This document shows positions 33,798 to 44,958 of a stretch of DNA of 64,000 nucleotides, piece by piece. Every line of letters starts with the position of its first letter. Position 1 is the stretch's first letter. Both the position numbers and the translations under genes were made by a program. Origin of the DNA: Coix lacryma-jobi var. lacryma-jobi (Eukaryota > Streptophyta > Magnoliopsida > Poales > Poaceae); NCBI GenBank assembly GCA_009763385.1, contig CM019830.1, forward strand, positions 90,534,289 to 90,598,288, written 5' to 3'. The notes under the pieces are model-generated. The model did not search any database. It was given only the letters and a program-made list of their open reading frames with translations, and was not told the origin of the DNA.

Positions 33798-35445
33798 ATG
33801 GGGGAAACATTTTGTCTATTGTATCATAGACTGACTCTTTTTCTTTTGTTTCGTTTTCGTTTCTGATAAGTTAGTTTTTGGCATTTCATCATGCATCTTT
33901 ACTTTCTGAGCTTCAGGTATATAATCTTTGAAATGTGATTATGCTCTATCTAGTATGCTCTGATGCTATAGCTTATGCTCTTTCTGATCACTGATACATG
34001 TTAAGAGCTGAACTATTTTGTAAAATGGTCAACTTGCTTAATGAACATAAAACTTGAAATTGTTCACCATTGAGATATGCAACTAGCATGTGTAGGATGT
34101 GTTGAATTCACTCGTGCTTTTCATATATGCTAGGTTGCTATGTCTCTAGTTCTGAGTCACACACTTGCTTGGTCTGTTCATATTCTATCATAAAATGAAC
34201 CAAGTTGAAGTGCTTTGAAAAGATCGAGATGGGATTGCTTGTCAGCACATCACGATATCGAGACTGTTTCTCATAGCACTTTGAGTTAAACTTGAGCTGT
34301 GTAGTGTAAGACCGAAATCGACGCTTTAAGCTTCTGATTGCGTATGCATAGGCTTAGCTCGGTTGAAAAGTTAGGCAATGACAAGCTTTCAACCTCTCGC
34401 AGTCACATGCTGAATTCTGCACTTGTGAAATTTCACCGCTGCAACTCCGATTAATATCTGAAAACACAAGTCTATGTTTCATTCTATAGCATGATGGTTG
34501 AACTTTGCTAGGGGTAGTTCACCTTGTGTACATGTTTAACACCTGTTTGACTTCCTATCTATACATGTTTAGTGCTATTTTGATGGTGAATACAATCTTG
34601 ACTAAAACTGCTCACTTTGCTCATATGTTCATATTTCGTATTTGGTGATCAGTTTGAGCCTTTGCTAGCATGTGTGTAAATTGTTGAGTGCTTTCATTCT
34701 ATTGACTACACTCCTGAAGCTGCTAATGTGCATTTTTGACCCATGTGCATTCTGGAAGGGAGAAAATTTGCTTCATAGTGCATTTTCAACTAAGGGGGAG
34801 AAATTCTTGCCAAATCATAAGGGGGAGAAATCATATTATATCCTAGTTGTGCACTATTGGAGGGGGAGTTGCTCGCTTGATGTTTTTATGGAGTTTTTCA
34901 ATTGGTATCAAGTGAAGTGATTTTATGCTGGTTCAATTGGTATGGAGCGTTTTTATGCTAGTTGTGTCGAGCCTTTGTGCCTCTATCTTGAGGGTCTAGC
35001 AGTTTTGCTCTGTGGACGGGTTTCTCAACTGGTATCGAGCTTTTCTGCTCTTTAGTTGGTATTCTTCATTTGGTATCGAGCTCTTTTGCCTTTCAGTTGG
35101 TATCGAGCTTTCTCGCTAGCGGTGTTGAGCCTGTTGTGCCTCTTCTTGAGGGCTAGCTCAATTTTGCTTGAATTTCAATTGATTTTTCGATTGGTATCAA
35201 GGTTTCCTGCTAGCGGTGTTGAGCCTGTTCTACCTCTTCTTGAGGGCTAGCTTTGCTTTGCTTGGTTGCGTCGAGCCGTTGCCCATGTCTTTGGGGACCA
35301 AGTTGTCTTGCTCCTTCCACTTGACCTTCTTCGGCTTTGCTATGCTTTTGGGTCATTTGGTTGAGTTCTCTCTCCTTCTCCTTCCTTCTTCTATTCCATT
35401 ATGATTTGTGTGAGTAGTTGACAATGCACTCATCAAGGGGGAGAT
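33798..35445 (+). other. B1 3' non-coding region with repeated PBS-like and PPT-like motifs
   Basis: No gene. AGGGGGAG tracts occur near 34794, 34821, 34861 and 35435; the last (AAGGGGGAGAT, 35435-35445) abuts the 3' LTR and is the functional polypurine-tract candidate. TTGGTATC-type words resembling the PBS occur at 34902, 34937, 35030, 35056, 35070, 35097 and 35191, between copies of a GAGCC...CTTGAGGG-CTAGC module. B2 has a related region at 50937-52561. Confidence 0.75.
35435..35445 (+). promoter_or_regulatory. B1 polypurine tract
   Basis: AAGGGGGAGAT immediately before the 3' LTR start TGCGG; primes plus-strand cDNA in this class. Confidence 0.85.
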
Positions 35446-35534
35446 TGCGGATACATGAGTGTATGTCGAGTCTCGAGTGATGAGTGATTGTCAACGGGTT
35501 TGATGCGCATGTTCTTTGGCTTGTGTTGTGCAGG
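35446..35534 (+). repeat. B1 3' LTR, piece 1 of 3
   Basis: Matches the first 89 bp of the B1 5' LTR (TGCGGATACATGAGTG). Interrupted by C after GCAGG; continues at 41812. Confidence 0.92.
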
Positions 35535-35943
35535 TGATGAGGACATCAACACCAGCGATACATCCTCTCCGACACAACCTATAGCTGGTCCTCTTACTCG
35601 TGCTCGTGCTCGTCAACTTAATCATCAAGTGAGTTCCTTGATAAGCTTTCCAACAAGTCCTGAAGCGCCTGAATCTGAATCCGTATGCAACCGTGGTGAT
35701 GGTCACAAGTTGGTGCTTTGCTGCAGTCCGAATCCAGCTAGCGCGAGTCCTTCTCCCTTTCGGTCTTCTCCTCGGTTCCTAATCAAAACAAGAGTGCACG
35801 CGTTTCCATTGTCTAAACAAGATGGACAAGAGCTTATCAAGGAACTCACTTGATGATTAAGTTGACGAGCACGAGCACGAGTAAGAGGACCAACTATAGG
35901 TTGTGTCGGAGAGGATGTATCGCTGGTGTTGATGTCCTCATCA
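35535..35943 (-). repeat. C 3' LTR with 113-bp inverted arms
   Basis: Arms 35535-35647 and 35831-35943 are inverted copies with few mismatches around a 183-bp spacer. The minus-strand arm at 35943 is the normal LTR start overlapping the pol tail; the other arm replaces the expected LTR 3' end. Confidence 0.85.
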
Positions 35944-37811
35944 TCCTCCCTTTCTTGCATTTGAGTCGTCCTCGACTCAAGCTCATCTTCCTCACCCAAA
36001 TAAGGCTTCAAATCTGCAATGTTAAATGTGGGACTAACCCCAAAATCTGCAGGAAGATCAAGCTTATATGCATTCTCATTAATTCGTTGCAACACTTTAA
36101 AAGGACCATCAGCTCTAGGCATTAATTTGGATTTTCTCAGTTCTGGAAATCTATCTTTTCGTAAATGCAACCAAACCAAATCCCCAGGTTCCAGAATCAA
36201 TTGCTTTCTACCTTTATCTCCAGCGCATTTGTACTTAGCATTCATGCGCTCTATGTTTTCTTTAGTGGCTTCATGCAATTTTAACATCAATTCAGCACGT
36301 TGCTTAGCATCAAAATTCATTTTTTCAGAACTTGGCAAAGGCATTAAATCAATAGGAGCACGTGGCAAGAAGCCATAGACAATCTCGAAAGGACACATTT
36401 TTGTAGTAGAATGCAATGAACGATTATAAGCGAACTCAATATGAGGCAAACATTCTTCCCACATCTTAATATTCTTCTTTAAAACAGCCCTTAACATAGT
36501 GGATAAAGTTCTATTCACAACTTCAGTTTGACCATCAGTTTGGGGATGACAAGTGGTGGAAAATAAAAGCTTAGTCCCCAATTTAAACCACAAAGTCTTC
36601 CAAAAATGACTAAGAAATTTAGCATCACGATCAGAAACAATTGTGTTGGGCACACCATGTAAGCGAACAATTTCTCGAAAGAACAAATCAGCAATATTTG
36701 TAGCATCATCAGTTTTATGACATGGTATGAAATGTGCCATCTTAGAAAATCTATCAACAACCACAAACACACTATCATGTCCCCTCCTAGTCCTTGGTAA
36801 TCCCAACACAAAATCCATAGATATATCCTCCCAAGGAGCGTTAGGAACAGGAAGAGGTAGATACAAACCGTGGGGATTTAACCGTGACTTTGCCTTTTGA
36901 CATGTTGTGCAACGAGCAACAAACCTCTCCACATCTCTCTTCATCCTTGGCCAAAAGAAATGACCAGCAAGTATGTCCTCGGTCTTCTTTGCTCCAAAAT
37001 GTCCCATCAAACCACCTCCATGTGCTTCCTGCAACAACAACAAACGAACAGAGCTAGCTGGAATGCATAGCTTGTTAGCTCTAAACACAAACCCATCACT
37101 AACGATGAATTTGTTCCATCCTTTTCCATCTTTACAATGCAGCAACACGTCTCTAAAATCAGCATCGTGAACATATTGGTCTTTAATTGTTTCTAACCCA
37201 AAGATCTTATAATCAAGTTGATTCAGCAAAGTATATCTCCGTGACAAAGCATCAGCAATAATATTCTCCTTCCCTTTCTTGTGCTTAATAATATAAGAAA
37301 AAGATTCAATAAATTCAACCCATTTTGCATGCCTACGATTCAGTTTTCCTTGACTACGAATATGTTTTAAAGATTCATGATCAGAATGGATAACAAACTC
37401 TTTGGGCCACAAATAATGCTGCCATGTCTCTAATGTTCGAACAAGAGCATAGAGTTCTTTATCATAAGTAGAATAATTGAGAACAGGCCCACTCAATTTC
37501 TCACTAAAATATGCAATAGGTTTTCCCTCTTGTAACAAAACACCTCCCAGACCAATTCAACTAGCATCACATTCAAGCTCAAAAGTCTTATTAAAATCAG
37601 GAAGTTGTAGGAGAGGCGCATGAGTTAACTTATCTTTCAACATGTTGAATGAATTCTCTTGTGTTTTGCCCCATTCAAAAGGCACCTCCTTCTTGGTAAG
37701 CTCATTCAATGGTGCAGCAATGGTAATGAAATCTTCACAAAACGGCGAATAGAATCCAACCAAGTCCGGGAAAATCCGGCAACCTGGGTGATAGTCTTTG
37801 GGACAGGCCAT
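35703..37811 (-). pseudogene. pol: C pol: RNase H and integrase
   Basis: RNase H begins near 37811 (DFITIAAPLNELTKKEVPF). A TAG near 37554 (after LECDAS) splits it from a long frame 37538-35703. That frame holds the rest of RNase H (YFSEKLSG, YDKELYALVR, HSDHESLKH, ADALSRRY), the integrase zinc domain (HGGGLMGHFG ... CTTCQKAK), and a core with ISMDFVLGLP, IVSDRDAKF and GQTEVVNRTL (D, D, E). The C-terminus continues through DGPFKVLQRINENAYKLD and LKPYLGEEDELESRTTQMQE, and its last 80 or so codons lie inside the 3' LTR. This 1.8-kb frame is the best preserved part of C. A frameshift separates it from the RT end near 37810. Confidence 0.88.
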
Positions 37812-39139
37812 CCCTGTATAGCTTCCACCTTGGCTTGATCAACCTCAATTCCCTGGGGAGTCACAAACATAACCAAGAAAAGGACACTCGATCGGTGCAA
37901 AAGGTGCACTTCTCAAGGTTACCAATAAGCGTGCCTCGCGTAGTGCATATTAAAAACAGCACGTAAATGACAAGATGTTCATCCAATGATTTGCTATAAA
38001 TAATATATCATCAAAATATACGACAAACAAATTTCCCAATGAAAGCCGCAAAAACCTCGTTCATTAATTCATGAAAGTACTAGGTGCATTAGTTAACCCA
38101 AAAGGCATGACTAACCACTCATATAAACCGAACTTAGTTTTGAAATCAGTTTTCCATTCATCTCCCAATTTCATACGAATCTGGTGGTACCCACTACGTA
38201 AATCAACTTTTGAAAACACAACAGCACCACTCAGTTCATAGCATATCATCTAATCGTGAATAGGGTGTCGATATCGAATGGTGATATTATTAATAGCTCT
38301 ACAATCAACACACATACGCCATGTTCCATCTTTCTTAGGCACTAAATTACTGGAACAGCACAAGGGCTAAGGGATTCTCGCACATAACCTTTGTCTAGTA
38401 GTTCTTGCACTTGTCGCTGAATTTCCTTCGTTTCTTCTGGGTTTGTCCTGTATGGCGCACGGTTGGGCAAAGATGCACCAGGAATAAGATCAATTTGGTG
38501 CTCATCCCGCGTAGTGGTGGCAGCCCCGCTGGTACCGCACTTGGAAACACATCGGAATACTCCTGCAAAACGTTAGCAACAGCAGGGGGCAAAGAACATT
38601 GCATATCTCAATTGAAATCAAAACATCCTTGCATATCAAAGCATAAGCAGCAGAAGTGGATGCATTGAACTCATTAATATCTGATTTGGTGGCTATCATA
38701 CAACGTCTTTCAGTTTTATCTCATCTTTGTTATCAATTACAGATTTATCATTTCATTTTTCTCTCTTTTGCTTTAGCAGCCCTAGCAACATCAGTTTGCA
38801 TAATAATTTCAGGAGACATAGGATGCAACACAATTTTTCGATCATGGTATAGAAAAGAATACTGATTTGATCTACCATGATGCATAGAATCTCTATCAAA
38901 TTGCCAAGGTCTACCTAGCAGAATGTTACAAGCTTGCATAGGCACAACATCACATTCAACAATATCTTTGTAGGATCGATGGAAAAATTGATTCTCACAA
39001 GTCTAGTTACCTTTGCCTTACCACTGTTGTTCAGCCATTGGATGTAGTAGGGATGCGGTTGTGGTTTGGTGTTGAGGGCAAGCTTCTGCACCATATCGCT
39101 GCTTGCCAAGTTGTTGCAGCTACCTCCATCAATGATCAT
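37812..39139 (-). pseudogene. pol: C pol: protease and reverse transcriptase, several breaks
   Basis: Protease starts MIIDGGSCNNLASSDM at 39139 (aspartic DGGS) and continues through NILLGRPWQFDRDS near 38920 after a frameshift. RT follows: EYSDVFPSAVPAGLPP near 38560, WRMCVDCRAINNITIRYRHP near 38300, FSKVDLRSGYHQIRMK near 38200, LYEWLVMPFGLTNAPSTFM near 38100, and catalytic YFDD near 38010. Several frameshifts and stops (around 38400, 38250, 38060 and 37930) break it into short frames. This stretch is more damaged than the integrase half. Confidence 0.85.
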
Positions 39140-40591
39140 GCGGCACGAACGTTCTTTGATGACACACTTTGTTTGAATAAATTGTGTCGCTGATTTTGCT
39201 CTGCCTTCTCCATTTGTGCACTAAGCACTCGCTGCACGATCAAGCTCTCATAGTGGTCCGCTTCACCTGCATTAATGTGTTCTTCTATTTGTTCTTCATT
39301 ACCTGCATGGTCAGTCGCAAGCATGCAAGTGTAATCTTCATCAAAATCACTAGCAGATGAGCACTCACCATCATCCTTGACAATCATAACTCGCTTGTTT
39401 GGACAGTCACGCATCATGTGCCCATATCCCTTGCACCGGTGACATTGTATGTTGCTGGTTCTACCCGTCGATGCCACAGATGAAGTACTCGCAGCAGGTT
39501 TTTGCATGGTCTTTGCACTCGAATTTGTGGGGGCAGCTTGAGTCTTGTCACCAGATGATAGAGTAGAAATATGTGTAGATGGAGTTGTAGTCATGCGTTG
39601 CTGCCATGATTAGCCTTCGCTGCAGAAATATTACTCCTTGCGCTAGCACGTCGTCCCTGCACTTCCCTTTCAGCTTTACAAGCAAGATGAAACAAACGGA
39701 TTACGTTATTGTATTCTTTGTAAGCGAGGATGTCCTGAATTTCCCGATTTAACCCACCCAAAAATCTAGCCATAGCCGGTTCCTCATCCTCCTCTAGGTA
39801 ACAACGCAACATACCCGTTGTAATTCCTGATAATATTCTTCTACACTTTTAGCACCTTGTCTCAATTGCTGCAACTTATTTATCATATCACGGGCATAGT
39901 AAGATGGAACAAATCTAGCTCTCATGGCTCGTTTCAGCGCATCCCATGTTTTAGGTATGTTATTAGGATTTTTCTGCCATATTCTATCCACCAAACAGAA
40001 GCAAAATCTGTAACTCGCTAGTAGCAGCCCTAACACGTGTAGTCTCAGGAAATTCATGACATGCAAACTTTTGATCAACAGCAATCTCCCAAGTAATGTA
40101 GGCATCAGGGTCATATTTACCATCAAAAGGAGGTATCTTAAATTTAATCTTACTGAAAGCATCATCATTATTGTGTACTCGCGTCGGCGGTTGCCACCCA
40201 TACCTCTACGGTTGTGACGTAGGCGACGTCGATCACGAGTGTCTTGATCATCATGCTCAGTATCAGCAGTGTAGTCATCTTCATGACTACCGTGCTCTCG
40301 ATCTCCCTCCTTTTTTCTTTGTGCTTCTCTTTATCTTCGGTGTGGAAGTCATCAAATCGCCTTAGGAGAGCAGCAAGGCTTTTGTCCACACTAGCAACAG
40401 ATTCCTCCAAACTTGTAAGCTTGTTGTTTGTGGCAATCTGCGTAGCCTCCAACTGCCCCAGCTTTTCACTTGTCACCTGCAAGTCGTATCAAGTCCCTCT
40501 GTGTGCAGCTTCACTTTCCTTTCAAAATGTTGTATGATGCCTTAGTGCGAGGTGTATGTGGTACTTCGTTATCATCACCTGCCCCTGTCAT
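39136..40591 (-). pseudogene. gag: C gag, frameshifted
   Basis: ATG at 40591 (MTGAGDDNEVPHTPRTKASY). A coiled-coil-like segment (LEATQIATNNKLTSLEES) is near 40450, then the Gag core with MRARFVPSYYARDMINKL near 39930 and FLGGLNREIQDILAYKEY near 39760. A Thr/Ser-rich linker and one CCHC knuckle (CHRCKGYGHMMRDC, near 39440) follow. At least four frameshifts (about 40520, 40190, 39800 and 39595) and a stop in the first 30 codons. Gag overlaps the start of the protease at 39139. Confidence 0.82.
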
Positions 40592-41696
40592 GGTTAAAAG
40601 ACAAAGACAACAAGAAAGGCAAGTGAAGAAATAAAAGCCCTACAACTACTAGGATGTAGCTACAGCAAGTCGCTCACACTCAACTTGTTACACAAGTTCT
40701 TACCAATTCTTACCTTGCTTGACAGGAGGGGTCGTCTACCAACAAGTGTTACAGCAATGGATGAAGTGTATCGGTGCTGGCACAAGACCTGTCAAGCTGT
40801 AGAGTATGTGGAGCTATAGGTGGGGTGAAACAAGGAACGAACTAGCACCACGTTAGTTATAAAAGCGAGCTGAATAAATGTTCGACGGCGGTACTGTGCT
40901 GGTCCTAGGCTAGACCGTGCTAGAGACGCGAGCCTGGACACAAAGGAAAACACAGCACACCCCCGAACACAAGGTGGAACAGTCCTAGAATCAAAATGAA
41001 AACAACCCCTTTTCTTTTGAATCTTTTCTTTCTTTCTTTTCTTTTTTTTGGGCAACCTCAAAAACTGATTATATGAACAAAAGAATACAAAGAGCAATTC
41101 GCTACACACACTTTTTCTGGAAAGAGTAGGGGTATTCCGGTAAGAAGAAGATACTCTCTCTCTCTCTCTCTAGAGTAAGGCCGAACAAGTATGGAGTTAT
41201 CTTTCTTTTGGTTCACGTTTTCGGAGATCTGGATAGATCAACACGCGGACTACAAGTTCTACTCGGTTTCCCACTCAGAACAAAACACAAAACGGATTCC
41301 ACCTATTGCCGAGTTCTACTCGGCTTCCCTTTTTTTCACATTGGTGGAACTCAGATTGGAACTCAACTCGATCCGGACAAAGACCACAGTTCAATTCGGA
41401 CTTCACCACAGATTCGACAGAGAGAAGATATGGTAATACTCGGCTATGTATAGATGGTGACAAGAACTCGAAACTCTAAAGGACTAGACACTAAGACCAG
41501 CAACTCGACACAAACCGAAGCAACGCAAATCAACAAGCCTAACTAAACGGTACTAGCCAAGGCACAAAGGTTTAAAGGATTATGGAAAAAAAAACTAATC
41601 TACTATTTTTTTGGCTTTTGTGGAATATAGGAAAATAATTAAAAACAGCAAAGGATTAGAAGTCTCTCACCGAAGAACCTTGCTCTGATTACCAAC
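40592..41696 (-). other. C leader region with primer-binding site
   Basis: Non-coding 5' leader. The PBS on the minus strand is TTGGTAATCAGAGC (41695-41682), like the initiator-Met site with one extra A. A (CT)n run lies at 41152-41171, and a poly-T/AT-rich stretch near 41030-41060. Small open frames here have no recognisable content. Confidence 0.7.
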
Positions 41697-41806
41697 TGAT
41701 TAAGTAACTCACTTGATGATTGAGTTGACGAGCATGAGCACGAGTAAGAGGACCAGCTATAGGTTGTGTCGGAGAGGATGTATCGCTGGTGTTGATGTCC
41801 TCATCA
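41697..41806 (-). repeat. C 5' LTR, only 110 bp
   Basis: Minus strand TGATGAGGAC...CTTAATCA, followed by the PBS. It matches only the first 100 bp or so of the 3' LTR, then jumps to a terminal ACTTAATCA, so most of the LTR, including any promoter, is missing. Confidence 0.8.
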
Positions 41807-42910
41807 GCAGGTGTCGAGCACGGATACACTGATCGAAGGCAAGGTGAAGGTCAAGTAGAGACGTGCCGTGTCGATGGACCGGGAGCGGTGAAGGGCGGAT
41901 GTGAGGCTTGGACTGAGGGACTGGTGGCCTGAGGATCAGCTGTGGTGGCTGACAGCCTGGGACAATGACGAGCGGAGACTTGCGAGGCACGGTGTTGCTC
42001 GGGTCGAGGACCTAGGGACACGTGTCGGGGGACGGTGTGCACGAGCGGTGCATCCCCTCTACGGCTCGGTTTGGTGGTTGAGCCACAGAAAAACCAACGG
42101 TGTACGGTTTCCAGGTTTGGGCCTCAAAACCTGGGTGCTGCCGGTTTCCGAGTTTGGGCCACAAAACTCGGGCTGTGGACGGTTTCCAGGTTTGGGCCTC
42201 AAAACCTGGGTGCTGTCGGTTTCCGAGTTTGGGCCACAAAACTCGGGCTGAGGACGGTTTCCAGGTTTGGGCCTCAAAACCTGGGCACTGGCAGGTTTTT
42301 GAGTTTGGGCCAAAAACTCAGGCGATGGACGGCTGGTTTCCCGGTTTGGGCCTCAAAACTGGGGGTGATCGGAAGGCTGGATTCCCGGTTTGGGCCTCAA
42401 AACAAGGGCGAAGTCCGGAAAAGGACAAGCAGAGCGGTGGCGGCACGTGGCGGCAATCGGTGAGGTTGCGTCGAGGGCAACGCTACAGTTGTGCAGGCGT
42501 GGCCGTCGGATCAGCATCTCTTCGAGTTGTCCAGAATAACCTTAGGTTTAGCTGGGCGCTCTTAATGTTAGTTAGGAGTAGAGTGGGGAACTAGAGTAGT
42601 ATAAGTAGGGGGAGACACCCACCCCAAATTTATTTCAGCATTTGCTATTTTCCACCTAGGGTTTTCTGCTCTCCCAACCCCTGCTGTAGCGAAACTGAGA
42701 TCCAACAGAGAAGAATAATTTACCCTGTGTTGTGAGATTTGAGGAAGTGAGACCGTAATCTCACTGTTGTAGCGTGTGGTAGCCACACGGTTGCAAATTC
42801 GTGGGTGGTGATTCGGTTTTGGTGTTGTTTTCGCGGGTTTACTTTTCTCCACGATTTCTGGTGATCGATCTCTCTACATCGGTTGCGTCTCTTGCAAATC
42901 CGTTTGAATT
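41807..42910 (+). repeat. B1 3' LTR, piece 2 of 3
   Basis: Begins with the second GCAGG TSD copy and matches 25972-27075 of the 5' LTR, including the hairpin array (42106-42405) and TATAAGTA at 42600. Many single-base deletions relative to the 5' LTR. Interrupted by B2 after GAATT. Confidence 0.92.
42106..42405 (+). repeat. Hairpin array in B1 3' LTR
   Basis: Same units as 26272-26575: arms CCAGG/CCTGG, CCGAG/CTCGG and related pairs around GGGCCTCA or GGGCCACA. Confidence 0.88.
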
Positions 42911-43311
42911 TGCGGATACATGGGTGTATGCCGAGTCTCTGTGTGATGAGTGATTGTCAACGGAGATGATGCGCATGTTCTTTGGCTTGTGTTGTGCAGG
43001 TGTCGAGCACGGAGACAGTGATCGATGGCGGGTGAAGGTCAAGTTGCGACGTGCCGTGCCGACGGACCGGGCGCGATGAAGGATGGGCGTGCCGTGCGGC
43101 GGACGTGCCATGCCGATGTATCGGACGGTGAAGGGCGGACGTGGACTTGGACTGATGGACTGGAGGCCGGAGGATCAGCTGTGGTGGCTGGCAGCCTGCG
43201 ACAGCGACAAGCGGAGAAGTGCGATCATGTCGGTGGAAGGGGTGCACAGGCGGTGCATCCCCTCTACGACGCCGGTTTGTTGGTAGAGCCCGGGAAAAAC
43301 CAACGGTGGAC

Positions 43312-43565
43312 GGTTTCCAGGTTTGGGCCTCAAAACCTGGGTGCTGGGTTTCCAGGTTGAGCCACAAAACCTGGGCGTGACGGTTTCCAGGTTGAGCCTC
43401 AAAACCTGGGCGTGGGCCGGTTTCCGAGTTTGGGCCTCAAAACTCGGGGCGGACGGTTTCCGAGTTTGGCCACAAAACTCGGCTGGAGGCTGGTTTCCCG
43501 GTTTGGGCCTCAAAACCGGGGGCTGATGGAAAAGGCTGGTTTCCCGGTTGGGCCACAAAACCGGG
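43312..43565 (+). repeat. Hairpin array in B2 5' LTR
   Basis: Seven units: three CCAGG/CCTGG, two CCGAG/CTCGG and two CCCGG/CCGGG pairs, with loops built on GGGCCTCA, GGGCCACA or GAGCCACA. Matching array at 52965-53220. Confidence 0.88.
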
Positions 43566-44349
43566 GGTGCAGAGTGGTGGCGGCACGTGGCGGCGATCTG
43601 AAGGTTGCGTGGAGGCGACGCGGAAGACCGTGCGGGCGTGGCCGTCGGATCTACCTACCACCAGCGGGTGGACCAGATTAGCCTTAGGGTTTCCTGGCCC
43701 GCTCTGTAATTAGAGTAGAGAGGGGTAGAGTAGGAAATAGACTTAGGCTAGGTTAGTATAAGTAGTCCAGGGGAGACACCCTCCTCCCTATCTCAGTTTT
43801 AGCTATCTCAGTTAGCGCTTCATTGCTTCCTAGCACTAGGGTTTCCACTCTCCCATCCCCTGCTTTAGCTAGTTGAGATCCGCAGAGAGACTCCACTCTG
43901 TGTACTGTTGATTCGAGGAAGTGAGGCCGTATCCTCACCTTGGATCCCATCTCTTGGTGTCAATTCGCGTTTTGATTTCATGTTCATCATGTTCTTCGCG
44001 GATTGCTTTGTGCCTTGAGTTTTCCCGTCGCTTGATCTTTGTGCTCGGTTCATCTTTTGCGATTCCGTTTGAACTGAGTTGTTCTAGATCGTGAGGCACT
44101 TCTTTCCACCGAAAGAAATCATCTCTAACCTCACGGTCTAGGAGATCGATCAAGTTAGTTTTAGTTTCGGGTCTCTTTTCTTCCTTCCCCCGAATTCCTT
44201 CGATTCACCGATTTGGAGTTAGGTTCGAGCCATGATCTCTTAGAGATAGCTCACTAACCTCCTTGTGACTCCTCAGATCGAATCCCAAGCCTAGAGCACT
44301 TGATTCGGAGGAGATCGGGTTGAATCGCCGGAGTTTCAGTGCAGTTTCG

Positions 44350-44640
44350 GGGTGACCGGACGCCTGTCACGGACTTGACCGGACGCGTCCGGTCGTTGAA
44401 GGTTTGAGCGTGTTCTGGTTTGCTCTGACCGGACGCTGGAGTTTGTGGGTGACCGGACTCGCCCATAGTCCTGTTCACTACTCGAACGTGCTGTGACCGG
44501 ACGCACGGGGATCGACCGGACGCTCGCAGTCACTGCGTCCGGTCAGGTCCAGAGAGGTCCAAAACCGGTTTTTGGTTGACCGGACGCGTCCGGTCCCTGC
44601 TGACCGGACGCAGGCAGAGTCCGGTCGATCCAGTTTGCGC
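44350..44640 (+). repeat. CpG palindrome cluster in B2 5' LTR
   Basis: About ten GACCGGACGC or GCGTCCGGTC words, two fused as GACCGGACGCGTCCGGTC. Repeated at 54000-54275 in the 3' LTR. Confidence 0.85.
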
Positions 44641-44897
44641 CGTTTCGTTCGCGGTTCGTTCGTTCTTGATCGGACTCGAGTTCCGTCTTTTGCGTTGGCT
44701 TTCTAGGGTTGTCTAGTGTCCCGCTGTGCTTCGTGGAAGCATCCACCCTACATCTAGGGTCGTGGACATTAGCAAGCTCTAGGGTTCGCTTTTGGGGTTG
44801 AGTTTGGGACAGTGGCATCTAGTTTCCGAAAGGAAATTTTGAAGCTCCCATTCACCCCCCCTCTGGTCGCTTTCGGGTAGCTTCTCGGTCCTTCAAT

Positions 44898-44909
44898 TGG
44901 TATCGGAGC
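44898..44909 (+). promoter_or_regulatory. B2 primer-binding site
   Basis: TGGTATCGGAGC, 2 bases after the LTR end; the same one-base variant as element A. Confidence 0.88.
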
Positions 44910-44958
44910 GGGTTAAGGATCTTCCACCTTAGCCGGTTCCAGATCCACCGAAGGCGAC

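Larger units (their letters stand above)
35535..41806 (-). mobile_element. C: Ty3/gypsy chromovirus-like (CRM-type?) element with aberrant ends
   Basis: 6272 bp inserted in the B1 3' LTR with a perfect TSD GCAGG (35530-35534, 41807-41811). Gag, protease, RT, RNase H and integrase are all on the minus strand. Both outer ends carry the same LTR start, TGATGAGGACATCAACACC, pointing inward, so the element begins and ends with U3 sequence instead of U3 and U5. The integrase tail lacks a clear chromodomain and reads into the 3' LTR, as reported for CRM elements. Lineage is inferred from motif resemblance only. Confidence 0.85.
42911..44895 (+). repeat. B2 5' LTR
   Basis: Holds a hairpin array (43312-43565), TATAAGTA at 43757 and a GACCGGACGC/GCGTCCGGTC cluster (44350-44640). 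Confidence 0.93.

Noticed and set aside
35488..35853. Plus-strand 121-codon frame at the left end of C resembling a protein tail
   Set aside because: It is the inverted U3 arm of the C LTR, which encodes the integrase tail on the other strand, followed by the complement of the spacer.
41152..41171. (CT)n run as a GAGA-type promoter element of C
   Set aside because: Simple microsatellite in the leader; nothing else supports promoter function.
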